DNA of 42,608 nucleotides from positions 1-42,608 of the forward strand of contig JADLKK010000010.1 in NCBI GenBank assembly GCA_016839025.1, in the 5' to 3' direction. The DNA is from Proteiniphilum sp. (GTDB taxonomy: Bacteria; Bacteroidota; Bacteroidia; Bacteroidales; Dysgonomonadaceae). How positions within the stretch are numbered: position 1 is the first letter of the stretch; each line of letters begins with the position of its first letter. The notes beneath the pieces were generated by a model. It was not told the DNA's origin, did not search any database, and saw nothing but the letters and a program-made list of their open reading frames with translations. A program made the position numbers and the translations under genes. Shown here piece after piece: positions 9,201-16,001 of the stretch.

Positions 9201-10663
9201 CTCGTGATATGTGCCGTCACATTGCTACCGCTGTAGGTCCCGTCAAAATTGATACCGGAATAGTGATACCCCTTATAGTAAGCTGATTCAACACTTCCGG
9301 CAGCGTTGACGGTGACCAGCGATGGCTCGATCTTCAGGATCACATCTGCTGCCAGGGAAGCTTCGCCGAGACCGCTATTCTCACCCAGGATATTTGCCAG
9401 TTGAATTTCTCCGGCACGCAGCGGACCCTGAAAAGTCATCATTTTGAACTGGTTGCGAATCGAGCCCATCCCCTTCAAACCCACCTCTCCCTGTCCGGTC
9501 ACCACAGAGCCATCGTAATGAAAGCCATTCAGGCTGCCGTTTGCCTCCATCCTGAGGTGCATATCACCCAAAGCCCGCAATTGCGGAGGCGACACAAAAC
9601 CGGGAGGGCCGATGCGGATAAAAGATTGCAGGTCTTCCTGCGAAACAGAGAGGTCATGTACAGTAACCCTCAGTTCGCTCTTTTCAAAATGGCGGCAATC
9701 GGCAATCATCCCGGTGAGATTGATGCTTGTCTCCGCACCGTAACGGAACAGGAATTTTTCCAGGTTTGCGACAGGAAACATACCTTCCGCCTCCAGATCG
9801 AATGAGAGAGGCTTGTTGAGGTGTGCAAGACGGGAGGTGAAGAGTGCAATATCACGCGGATCGGCCTGTTTGCTCCCTGCCTTCACGGAAAATGCTTTGG
9901 ACTCACGATCAAAGAAGGCATCGGCCACCTCCAGCACAGTGTTGTTGAGATGCAGTTGCAGTCCATCACTCTCGATTCTGCGACCCTTTCCCTCAACAGA
10001 GGTGTTGAGGCTATAGAGGGTCAGCCCGGCATTCACCTCAGTGAATCCCAGCAATGCAATATCTGCCTGCATCTTTTCGATGCTTTCAAAATCTGCTTTC
10101 CCTCTGAAATTAAAATGGTACAGGTCAATGTGATTCACATCAAACTGCCCCGGTGTGAGAGGAGCCGAATCGATGTGATAGTGAAGCGATGCCTCTTTGA
10201 TCAAGAGCTCCTCAGCCGTGATGCGCCATTTGCTCTTCTCCACCTTCGTGCTCTCCTTTTCGCCGGCAAAGGAATCGATCAGAAACTGAAAGTTAAACGG
10301 TTGATCGGGGGCTGCACGATATACATAGGCAACCATGTTTTCGAGTCCTGCTTTTTCAACAAAGATTCTTTTTTTCAACAGCTCCAGTGCATGTATGCGC
10401 ACAGCGACCCGCTTCACATAGAGCAGTGTATCCTGTTGTCGATCCTCCAGATAGAGCCCTTTGAGCTCTACCGTATTAAACAGTTTGATACGGATCCCCT
10501 CCAGCGACGCCTCCGTGCCGATCACCGGTTTCAACTTGCCGATGGCAATGTCGGCTGCCCTTTTCTGGAGAGCAGGAATACTCAGAGCGATGTATAGTAT
10601 GATATTGACCAATATGATACTTACAACGATGATCGCGATTATGCGGGCTATCTTCTTTGCCAA
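6236..10663 (-). CDS. tamB: TamB, periplasm-spanning translocation/assembly module
   Basis: A 1475-residue protein with one N-terminal membrane anchor (about residues 5-29) followed by a very long, repetitive beta-rich region with alternating hydrophobic residues, and a C-terminal DUF490/TamB domain (about residues 1050-1475). It is an AsmA/VPS13-like bridge from the inner membrane to the outer membrane, where TamL sits. The next gene is tamL. The start is unusual: the codon at 10661-10663 is TTG, an in-frame stop lies about ten codons upstream, and no ATG occurs between that stop and the membrane anchor. Confidence 0.9.
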   Translation of the reverse strand: MAKKIARIIAIIVVSIILVNIILYIALSIPALQKRAADIAIGKLKPVIGTEASLEGIRIKLFNTVELKGLYLEDRQQDTLLYVKRVAVRIHALELLKKRIFVEKAGLENMVAYVYRAAPDQPFNFQFLIDSFAGEKESTKVEKSKWRITAEELLIKEASLHYHIDSAPLTPGQFDVNHIDLYHFNFRGKADFESIEKMQADIALLGFTEVNAGLTLYSLNTSVEGKGRRIESDGLQLHLNNTVLEVADAFFDRESKAFSVKAGSKQADPRDIALFTSRLAHLNKPLSFDLEAEGMFPVANLEKFLFRYGAETSINLTGMIADCRHFEKSELRVTVHDLSVSQEDLQSFIRIGPPGFVSPPQLRALGDMHLRMEANGSLNGFHYDGSVVTGQGEVGLKGMGSIRNQFKMMTFQGPLRAGEIQLANILGENSGLGEASLAADVILKIEPSLVTVNAAGSVESAYYKGYHYSGINFDGTYSGSNVTAHITSEGERNGLDLNGDITFGEEMRFDLEGRIDQLDLRPFLRMEHWKDPRVSLTIDGALSGRTLDEMTGMLVIDNTSLVDSNFIYNPGPIYLQALSDGEAGKRLQLYSSFLEAEMSGDYYFSTIGRELMQVLHTHLPSAIVAPEDSTAGINNFQLDLLIKNTEDLSYAFGLPVYNVEHATLKGQVDMTSAIPVRIDGYLPRLMWGSKDIRETRLNLQSDNASGMAVDLLTYLVQDNGFINLHLVTTGSSDQVTNKLFYELRQAQTESNGEVKVTMDFLRDTADQLASDIRIHPTSLIFNDKRVDLNDATIRYRKDRINIHNFGLREENMLLLGIEGVASKSEADFIRVYFNNTELANILAAFNVSHFAGSIKGDIYLRQLLESPMVHTEDLRIENITVYNDTIGTFTIEGNWDNLYSGLDLNAYLVNGEKHLLDITGYIPLGDKSPLPMDVNFRIQEFDLKAIQPLTANVFSELSGALNSEVAITGKPSAPITRGWLGIENGKMKVAFTNVTYSVSDTIDINPDNVGLRNLVIRDQNNRTASVNFNLSHANFGGMAYTASIRMNDFMLLNNQNRTDLMAYGNLRLTGDLTVSGSPAGIYGDGTLSSTSRSEVTVVLPQTARATEYSGIVYINTPQEKDSLAFLKREGGEKEKSRSRLSSGIPIVMRATVNLTPMLEAAVVLDPTTGNALEVSGEGEVNVDFNSKSTPPVRLYGDYEINSGKFHYNLQNLRTIDFTIREGSRLTMEGNPLNTQFNITAYLPVKADLSALSPTFTTELANTRVPVNALLHILGNLEAMDLKYDIELPESSNDIQQRVNSFINTEETKILQFAYLATTGSFIPSEGSPEMNFGPSVFSRFAANTLARGLDALFASALSDNWSISTNLESVDGTLDNVRMGVDVSTRLLNDRLRITTNLSYGDNRMLASQQAFMGEFELEYDINNWFMIRAFNRANERFYRRTPTTQGVGVVVTKEARSFRDLFDFRVIRRKEENE

Positions 10664-10760
10664 TGCTGTGGAACCAATAGGGGGTTCGGACTTGATTTAT
10701 TTTTGTTGCAATGATACGAAAAAATGGCTAATGGCGTTTTCCATCGATGCTATTTTTAAC

Positions 10761-12005
10761 CTATTTACAGGCTTCTTTCATCTTTTTCCATAACAGGGAG
10801 CTGTCACCGTAACTCAGGAAACGAAAACCCTCCTGCAGCGCACAGTCATAAATCCGTTTCCACTCTTCTCCTACAAAAGCAGCAACCAGCAACAGCAAGG
10901 TACTCTGCGGCTGATGGAAGTTGGTGATGAGCGCATCGGGATAGTGAAACCGGTAACCCGGTGCGATGATGATCTGCGTGTCGGCCATCAGACGCTTTTC
11001 TCCGGTTCGCTCCAGATAGGAGAGGATACTACGCAATGCATCGGCAGGTGCGATCTCCATCACCTCCTCATAGGGTTCCCACTGTCCCACGGTCAGCTGA
11101 TGTGGCAGCAGGTCTGGATGGTCGTACAATTTCCGGCCAATGTAATAAAGGCTTTCCACTGTCCGCAGTGAGGTGGTACCCACTACGATCAGCTTCCCCT
11201 GATGGTGGAGCAAGGCCTCGATGGTCTCCCGCTCAACCGAGATAAACTCGGTATGCATCTCATGATCCGCAATGGTCTCACTCTTCACCGGTCGAAAAGT
11301 ACCGGCCCCCACATGCAATGTCACCTCGTCGGTCTGAATCCCCCTGACCTGAAGCCGCTCCATCACCTCCTGCGTGAAATGCAGGCCTGCAGTGGGGGCT
11401 GCCACGGAACCTTCTATGCGGGAGTAAACGGTCTGGTAGGTCACTTCATCTTTCTCTTCCGTAGGACGATTCAGATAAGGGGGAATGGGCAATTTTCCGG
11501 CTGCATCCAGTAGCTCAGAGAAGGTGATACGGTCATCATCCCAGCTGAAACGAATCTCCGTTTCAGAACCATGGTGGGCAACTCTTTCAGCCTGCAGCGC
11601 CACAACACCCAAATCTGTCGGAACAGTCATCACCAGTACCCCCTCTCTCCAACGCCGGGCATTGCCGGTCATACAGTACCAGGAGCAGGAGTGACGTTGC
11701 TGGAAGCTGATCGCATAATCTGCCGGCCGGGAAGGAGTGAGACAGAAGATCTCAACCTGTGCTCCCCCCGGTTTACGAAACAGCAGACGGGCATGAATTA
11801 CCCGCGTATTGTTGAACAACAGAAGGCTATCCTCCGGGAGCAGGTCGGGCAGATCACCGAAGGTTGCAGAGCCAATTTCACCCTCACCGTACAACAAAAG
11901 CCGGGAAGCATCCCGTTGCGGGAGTGGGTACCTGGCAATTTTCTCGTCGGGAAGATCATAATGGAAGCGGGACATGGGTAGATGAACAATCTCCTCTTTT
12001 TTCAT
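10761..12005 (-). CDS. QueA-family S-adenosylmethionine:tRNA ribosyltransferase-isomerase, long form
   Basis: A 414-residue protein of the family that transfers and isomerises the ribosyl part of S-adenosylmethionine onto preQ1 at tRNA position 34 in queuosine synthesis. Family motifs are all there: FHYDLPDEKIARYPL, LLLFNNTRVIHARL, PTAGLHFTQEVMERL, GTTSLRTVESLYY and NFHQPQSTLLLLVAAF. It is longer than the usual 340-350 residues and carries a Cys/Trp-rich insert near residues 100-120 (SCSWYCMTGNARRW). Bacteroidota commonly keep this long form beside a standard QueA, so whether it makes epoxyqueuosine is open. The start is taken at ATG 12003-12005; Met11 is an alternative. Confidence 0.82.
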   Translation of the reverse strand: MKKEEIVHLPMSRFHYDLPDEKIARYPLPQRDASRLLLYGEGEIGSATFGDLPDLLPEDSLLLFNNTRVIHARLLFRKPGGAQVEIFCLTPSRPADYAISFQQRHSCSWYCMTGNARRWREGVLVMTVPTDLGVVALQAERVAHHGSETEIRFSWDDDRITFSELLDAAGKLPIPPYLNRPTEEKDEVTYQTVYSRIEGSVAAPTAGLHFTQEVMERLQVRGIQTDEVTLHVGAGTFRPVKSETIADHEMHTEFISVERETIEALLHHQGKLIVVGTTSLRTVESLYYIGRKLYDHPDLLPHQLTVGQWEPYEEVMEIAPADALRSILSYLERTGEKRLMADTQIIIAPGYRFHYPDALITNFHQPQSTLLLLVAAFVGEEWKRIYDCALQEGFRFLSYGDSSLLWKKMKEACK

Positions 12006-12056
12006 TTTTTATTATCGCAAAAATGATTTTTCGGTTTTATTAATGCATTTATTCTG

Positions 12057-12088
12057 CAAAATTAGTCATCTTTGCAACAGCTAACAAA
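12057..12088 (-). promoter_or_regulatory. Promoter of the QueA-family gene
   Basis: The minus strand has TTTG (12088-12085), a 20-base spacer and TAATTTTG (12064-12057), a full match to the Bacteroidetes consensus. The gene begins about 50 bases downstream. Confidence 0.6.
12067..12074 (+). promoter_or_regulatory. Possible -7 box for the DUF2027-Smr operon
   Basis: CATCTTTG on the plus strand is one base off TAnnTTTG and is followed by the typical GCAAC. No clear TTG lies 19-21 bases upstream. It overlaps the spacer of the divergent minus-strand promoter, so the two genes may compete for polymerase. Confidence 0.35.
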
Positions 12089-12159
12089 CAGAACACACCC
12101 CAATCAGAGATTTCCAACCGGAAAAAATTGGCCTTAGGTGTAACAGGAAGATCGGACAA

Positions 12160-13230
12160 ATGAACAAATTATCGATAGGTGACAGGGTACGGTTTCTCAA
12201 CACCGTGGGCGGCGGAACCGTCAAGGGCTTTCTCAACAAACAACTGGTGATGGTGGAGGATGAGCATGGTTTTGATGTACCGGTGCTGATCAGCGAGTGT
12301 GTGGTAGTGGGAACAGCCGGTAACGAGAAGATGGGTCAGGCTACCGAAAAAGTGGCACTGGTGGCAAAAGAAGGGATACCACAGGAGACAACAGAGGCGA
12401 AGGTGACCGTCACCGACGTCCCGGAGGAGACCCTCGAAGGGGAGATGATCACCGCCTGCCTGGCTTTCCTTCCCTCCGATGCAAAAAACCTATCTACCAC
12501 CGGTTATGAATGCTACTTCGTGAACGACAGCAACTACCGGCTACTTCTCAACTACATGAGTCTCGAAAACAATCGTTGGAGAAGCCGGTACAGTGGGAGC
12601 GTGGAACCCAACACCAAGATCTTCCTGGAGGAGTTCGGCAAGGATCAGCTCAACGAACTGGAGAAGGTATCGGTGCAATTCATCGCCTTCAAGCACCACA
12701 AACCGTTTCGTTTCAAAAACCCCTGCTCCGTGGAGCTGCGGATCGACACGGTGAAGTTCTACAAGCTCCACAGCTTCCGCGAGAACGATTACTTTGAAGA
12801 GGATGCGCTACTTTTTTACATCATGCGAAGTGACCAACCCGAAAGGGAGCTGGTGGCATCAGTGGGTGAACTTGAAAAAGCTATCCGGGAAAGGGTGACC
12901 CCTGCACGGCGTCCCCGCATACATCCCACAGAAAAAAAGGAGAAGAATGAACTCATTGAAATAGACCTCCACATCGATCAGCTACTCGACACCACGGCGG
13001 GGATGAACAATGCAGATGTGTTGGAATACCAATTGCAGAAATTCCACGAGGTGATGTCCGATAACCGACGCAACAAAAACCGGAAGATCGTCTTCATCCA
13101 TGGCAAAGGAGACGGTGTACTGAAAAATGCCATCATGAACGAACTGAAAAAGAGATACCCCTCCTGCCACCACCAGGATGCCTCCTTTCAGGAGTATGGC
13201 TATGGCGCGACCATGGTCACCATCAAATAA
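12160..13230 (+). CDS. DUF2027 protein with C-terminal Smr domain
   Basis: A 356-residue cytosolic protein. The N-terminus (about residues 1-70) is a small beta domain beginning LSIGDRVRFLNTVGGGTVKG; the middle (about 90-260) is the DUF2027 region; the last 90 residues are an Smr (MutS2-related) domain with IDLHI near residue 268 and the hallmark HGKGDGVLK near 315. Smr domains nick or bind branched nucleic acids or act on stalled ribosomes, but the role of this Bacteroidota architecture is not established. It heads a plus-strand group with the lipoprotein and argR genes (16- and 8-bp gaps). Confidence 0.87.
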   Translation: MNKLSIGDRVRFLNTVGGGTVKGFLNKQLVMVEDEHGFDVPVLISECVVVGTAGNEKMGQATEKVALVAKEGIPQETTEAKVTVTDVPEETLEGEMITACLAFLPSDAKNLSTTGYECYFVNDSNYRLLLNYMSLENNRWRSRYSGSVEPNTKIFLEEFGKDQLNELEKVSVQFIAFKHHKPFRFKNPCSVELRIDTVKFYKLHSFRENDYFEEDALLFYIMRSDQPERELVASVGELEKAIRERVTPARRPRIHPTEKKEKNELIEIDLHIDQLLDTTAGMNNADVLEYQLQKFHEVMSDNRRNKNRKIVFIHGKGDGVLKNAIMNELKKRYPSCHHQDASFQEYGYGATMVTIK

Positions 13231-13246
13231 ATCAACAACTGTCAAT

Positions 13247-13837
13247 ATGAAGAAATCAATCCTTATGCTCAGTGTAATGCTCCTGCTCTCGGGCTGTGAC
13301 ATCATGAACAAGATTGGAGGAGCCTATCAACTCTCACAGAGTGAATACCGCTACCGGTCGGTCAACAACATCCAGCTCTCCGGCCTCAACCTGGGTGATG
13401 CTTCCGGCATTTCACTCTCCAATCTCGCGACCATAGCCACCATCCTTTCGGGTGGTTCGGGGATGCAGTCCATTCCCTTCAGCCTGACCCTCAATATGGA
13501 TGTGACCAACCCCAATACTACTGCCGCTTTTCTCGATGCACTGGATTATGCTATCCAGATCAACGAGATGGAGTTTGTAGAAGGCAAGATGGATATCCCC
13601 ATCCGTATTGAACCGGGAGAGACAAAAGTGGTCGGGGTACCCATCAGTGTGGATCTGAAAGCACTCATGAACCGCTACTCACAGGAGCGGGTGAGCAGCG
13701 AGATGAGTGGATTCCTGGGTATCACGCCCAATAAAACCGCTGTATCGGTGAAGCTCTGGCCCAAATTCTTCGTGGGTGAGACACTGGTGAAAGTGCCGGC
13801 ACCCATACCGGTAGTTTTCAACTTCGGTGGTAAGTAA
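13247..13837 (+). CDS. LEA14-like (WHy-type) lipoprotein
   Basis: A 196-residue protein starting MKKSILMLSVMLLLSGC, a lipoprotein signal with Cys17. The mature part looks like an LEA type 2/water-stress domain: SLTLNMDVTNPNTTAAFLDALDY followed by DIPIRIEPGETKVVGVPISVDL, the alternating beta pattern of that immunoglobulin-like fold. The ATG at 13247 is chosen because upstream codons overlap the Smr gene and lack a signal. It is probably a periplasmic or outer-membrane-anchored protein of unknown task. It lies 16 bp after the Smr gene. Confidence 0.75.
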   Translation: MKKSILMLSVMLLLSGCDIMNKIGGAYQLSQSEYRYRSVNNIQLSGLNLGDASGISLSNLATIATILSGGSGMQSIPFSLTLNMDVTNPNTTAAFLDALDYAIQINEMEFVEGKMDIPIRIEPGETKVVGVPISVDLKALMNRYSQERVSSEMSGFLGITPNKTAVSVKLWPKFFVGETLVKVPAPIPVVFNFGGK

Positions 13838-13845
13838 AACAGGTG

Positions 13846-14322
13846 ATGGAGAAGAGCGGAAAGCAGCAACGCCATGCAGCCATCACCCGTATCCTCGGTA
13901 GCAGAGACATAGATAGCCAGGAGGAGCTACTCCGTTACCTCTCGGGAGAGGGATTCGAGTTGACACAGGCCACCCTATCCCGTGATTTCAGGGAGATGAA
14001 GATTGCCAAGACACCCGACAGTGCCGGTAATTACTACTACCGGTTACCGGCTCTGCAACTGCCTCAGACAAAAAGGGGAAAACAGGGTCTCATGGCTCCT
14101 TTTGTGCGCCACGGACTACTCAGCATCAATTTCTCGGGTCAACAGGCGGTGATCAGGGTGCCAGCCGGCTATGCGCAAGGGGTTGCCGGCGACATTGACG
14201 CCAATAGCATTGCCGGCGTGATGGGCACCCTCGCAGGTCACGATACGGTATTGTTGATCCTGTATGAAGATGCCGACAAAACCGCAATCCTCCATGCTCT
14301 CAGACTGCTGTTCGGTTCATAG
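13846..14322 (+). CDS. argR: ArgR-type arginine repressor, altered effector loop
   Basis: A 158-residue regulator with an N-terminal winged helix (SQEELLRYLSGEGFELTQATLSRDFREM, residues about 22-49) and a C-terminal hexamerisation/arginine-binding domain. The loop that normally reads GDDT in ArgR and AhrC reads GHDT here (within GTLAGHDTVLL), so one of two aspartates in the arginine pocket is His. A GTG at 13843 is possible, but ATG 13846 gives the expected N-terminus. The gene lies 8 bp after the lipoprotein gene, and no arginine biosynthesis gene is in the window, unlike the usual Bacteroides setting. Its 3' end overlaps the convergent thioesterase gene by 6 bp. Confidence 0.85.
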   Translation: MEKSGKQQRHAAITRILGSRDIDSQEELLRYLSGEGFELTQATLSRDFREMKIAKTPDSAGNYYYRLPALQLPQTKRGKQGLMAPFVRHGLLSINFSGQQAVIRVPAGYAQGVAGDIDANSIAGVMGTLAGHDTVLLILYEDADKTAILHALRLLFGS

Positions 14323-15066
14323 CTCCTGCCGGGGTATCTTCTCAAAAAGAATGCGGGCCCGACAGGCAACACCTCTGTCGCGCGTGACAACCTGAAAATA
14401 ATAATCACCAGCTGCTTGCTCCCGCCGGAACACCTCTCCTGTATCACCAAACATGATCTCTTTCAGGAAATTGATCTCAAATCGACGGATATGGTGTCGC
14501 CTGTAATGATCCAGTGAGAAACAGTCGGAGAGCCACTGCACGTAATTGAGGCTATTGGCATGGCTGTTGATATCAATATCGGTGTACTTCACCAGAAAGC
14601 TGTTGGCTACCTCACCCTCAACGTTTGCGATGCGTCCCGGTTCACCGATGGGTGTGGACTCATCCAGCACAAAACGTTGCATTCCCGGCAGCGTGTCAAG
14701 CGACACACTGCGTCGTGTCTTCATATCGATCACCGCCCAGGAAGAGGCGGCATGTCCGATCACCTGTTGTGCCGCATCATACAATCGGAAATTTCGGGTG
14801 GTGAAGGCGGTGCCAATCTTCTCAATCCAGGTATCAATGGTGAGAGAATCGCTTTCATCAGGCATCCGTTCCATATCGATCACCAGGCGAGAGAGAACCC
14901 AGGTAAAGTTGTCGTTCTGCAGCTCCAGCAAGCCAAAGCCATTCTCATCGGCATTCCGGCCGGCGGTGATCAACACAAAATTGGTGAGCGAACGGAGCGA
15001 CACCCTGCGGCGGAAGTCGATATCCTGCGCCTCAATATCGTAACGGTAGGTTTTTTTTGCACTCAT
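14317..15066 (-). CDS. Acyl-ACP thioesterase
   Basis: A 249-residue double hot-dog thioesterase that frees fatty acids from acyl carrier protein. The N-terminal hot-dog carries FGLLELQNDNFTWVLSRLVIDMER; the C-terminal one has the FatA/FatB-like motif DIDINSHANSLNYVQW, with the catalytic Asn and His near residues 167-170. It is cytosolic, without signal peptide. The start ATG at 15064-15066 has a TACTTTTG box 18 bases upstream. It is a single-gene unit, convergent with and overlapping the argR gene by 6 bp. Chain-length preference cannot be read from the sequence. Confidence 0.88.
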   Translation of the reverse strand: MSAKKTYRYDIEAQDIDFRRRVSLRSLTNFVLITAGRNADENGFGLLELQNDNFTWVLSRLVIDMERMPDESDSLTIDTWIEKIGTAFTTRNFRLYDAAQQVIGHAASSWAVIDMKTRRSVSLDTLPGMQRFVLDESTPIGEPGRIANVEGEVANSFLVKYTDIDINSHANSLNYVQWLSDCFSLDHYRRHHIRRFEINFLKEIMFGDTGEVFRREQAAGDYYFQVVTRDRGVACRARILFEKIPRQEL

Positions 15067-15083
15067 TTTTTTTCCTTAATCCG

Positions 15084-15091
15084 CAAAAGTA
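15084..15091 (-). promoter_or_regulatory. -7 box for the acyl-ACP thioesterase gene
   Basis: TACTTTTG on the minus strand matches TAnnTTTG exactly and ends 17 bases before the start codon. No convincing TTG is seen at the expected upstream distance. Confidence 0.45.
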
Positions 15092-15139
15092 ATCATTATT
15101 TGTCGGGAAATGACTGGATCAGCCGGTTCAATCTGATCG

Positions 15140-15170
15140 TTGTACACAATTGATTTTATCGCTACCTTTG
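15140..15170 (+). promoter_or_regulatory. Promoter upstream of ruvA and the serine-dehydratase-like stub
   Basis: TTG at 15140-15142, a 20-base spacer and TACCTTTG at 15163-15170 match the Bacteroidetes vegetative promoter. Transcription would start near 15177, about 30 bases before the ATG of the stub and about 190 bases before ruvA. Confidence 0.65.
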
Positions 15171-15207
15171 CACAAAGGAACAGAAACCGGTCAGACAACG
15201 CATCCGT

Positions 15208-15396
15208 ATGAAAACCATCAAAGAGCTCTACCACACCGGTAACAGCCCCTCTAGCAGCCACAACTGCTGTTGCAATATGCACCTTTTTCCTCCCTCATAT
15301 ACTTTTCCGGCATCTATGCCGTTATATGAATGGTATTACGTAACCAACCAACTGTTACACAAAGATGATAGATTATATCAAAGGAGAAGTAGCTGA
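15208..15396 (+). pseudogene. Short frame resembling the N-terminus of L-serine dehydratase
   Basis: A 62-codon frame overlapping the ruvA start by 32 bp. Its first 18 residues, MKTIKELYHTGNSPSSSH, resemble the start of single-chain L-serine dehydratases (which, as I recall, read roughly MKxIKELYxIGxGPSSSHTMGP). After SSSH the similarity stops and a Cys-rich NCCCNMH follows, with no further family sequence. It has its own promoter. The simplest reading is the 5' remnant of a deleted sdaA-like gene whose promoter now serves ruvA. A functional leader peptide is the alternative, given its position and the CCC run. Confidence 0.45.
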
Positions 15397-15955
15397 GCTG
15401 ACACCGGCAAGCGTGACGATTGAATGCAGCGGGATCGGCTACCAGATGCACATCTCGCTCAACACCTATGCAGCCATCAACGGCAAAGCAGCTGCAAGGC
15501 TCTATGTCTACGAATCGATCCGGGATGATGCCCACCTGCTGTTCGGATTCGCAGAGAAGCACGAACGGGAGCTGTTCCTCCAACTGATCAGTGTATCGGG
15601 TGTGGGTCCCGGTACTGCCCGGATGATCCTCTCTTCACTGAGCTCACGGGAGTTGGAAAGTGTGATTGCTTCGGGTGATGCCCCCCAGCTCCAGTCAGTA
15701 AAGGGAATCGGTGCCAAAACAGCCCAGCGGATCATTGTGGATCTGAAGGATAAGATCCGCTTCACCGACGAAAACGGGCCGGCAACAGTTCCTACAAAAG
15801 AGGGTCTCAATGCAACCGGACAGGCTGCGGTCTCCGCTCTGGTGATGCTCGGCTTCATACAGACGGCATCCCAGAAGGTGGTTGCCAAAATCATCCTGGA
15901 GAACTCCTCCCTGCCGGTTGAAGGTGTGATCAAAGAAGCGCTGAAGAGGCTCTGA
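15365..15955 (+). CDS. ruvA: Holliday junction branch migration protein RuvA
   Basis: A 196-residue DNA-binding subunit of the RuvAB complex, which drives branch migration of Holliday junctions. It has the OB-fold N-terminus (MIDYIKGEVAELTPASVTIE), two helix-hairpin-helix motifs (SVSGVGPGTARMIL near residue 75 and SVKGIGAKTAQRII near residue 110), and a C-terminal domain III (residues 145-196) that contacts RuvB. Length is normal. sprA follows after 46 bp, an order known from other Bacteroidota, so they probably share a transcript. Confidence 0.96.
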   Translation: MIDYIKGEVAELTPASVTIECSGIGYQMHISLNTYAAINGKAAARLYVYESIRDDAHLLFGFAEKHERELFLQLISVSGVGPGTARMILSSLSSRELESVIASGDAPQLQSVKGIGAKTAQRIIVDLKDKIRFTDENGPATVPTKEGLNATGQAAVSALVMLGFIQTASQKVVAKIILENSSLPVEGVIKEALKRL

Positions 15956-16001
15956 CAGTTGCCGGTTACGTAATACGCATTTTTGGCAACAAAAATCGTA
16001 T

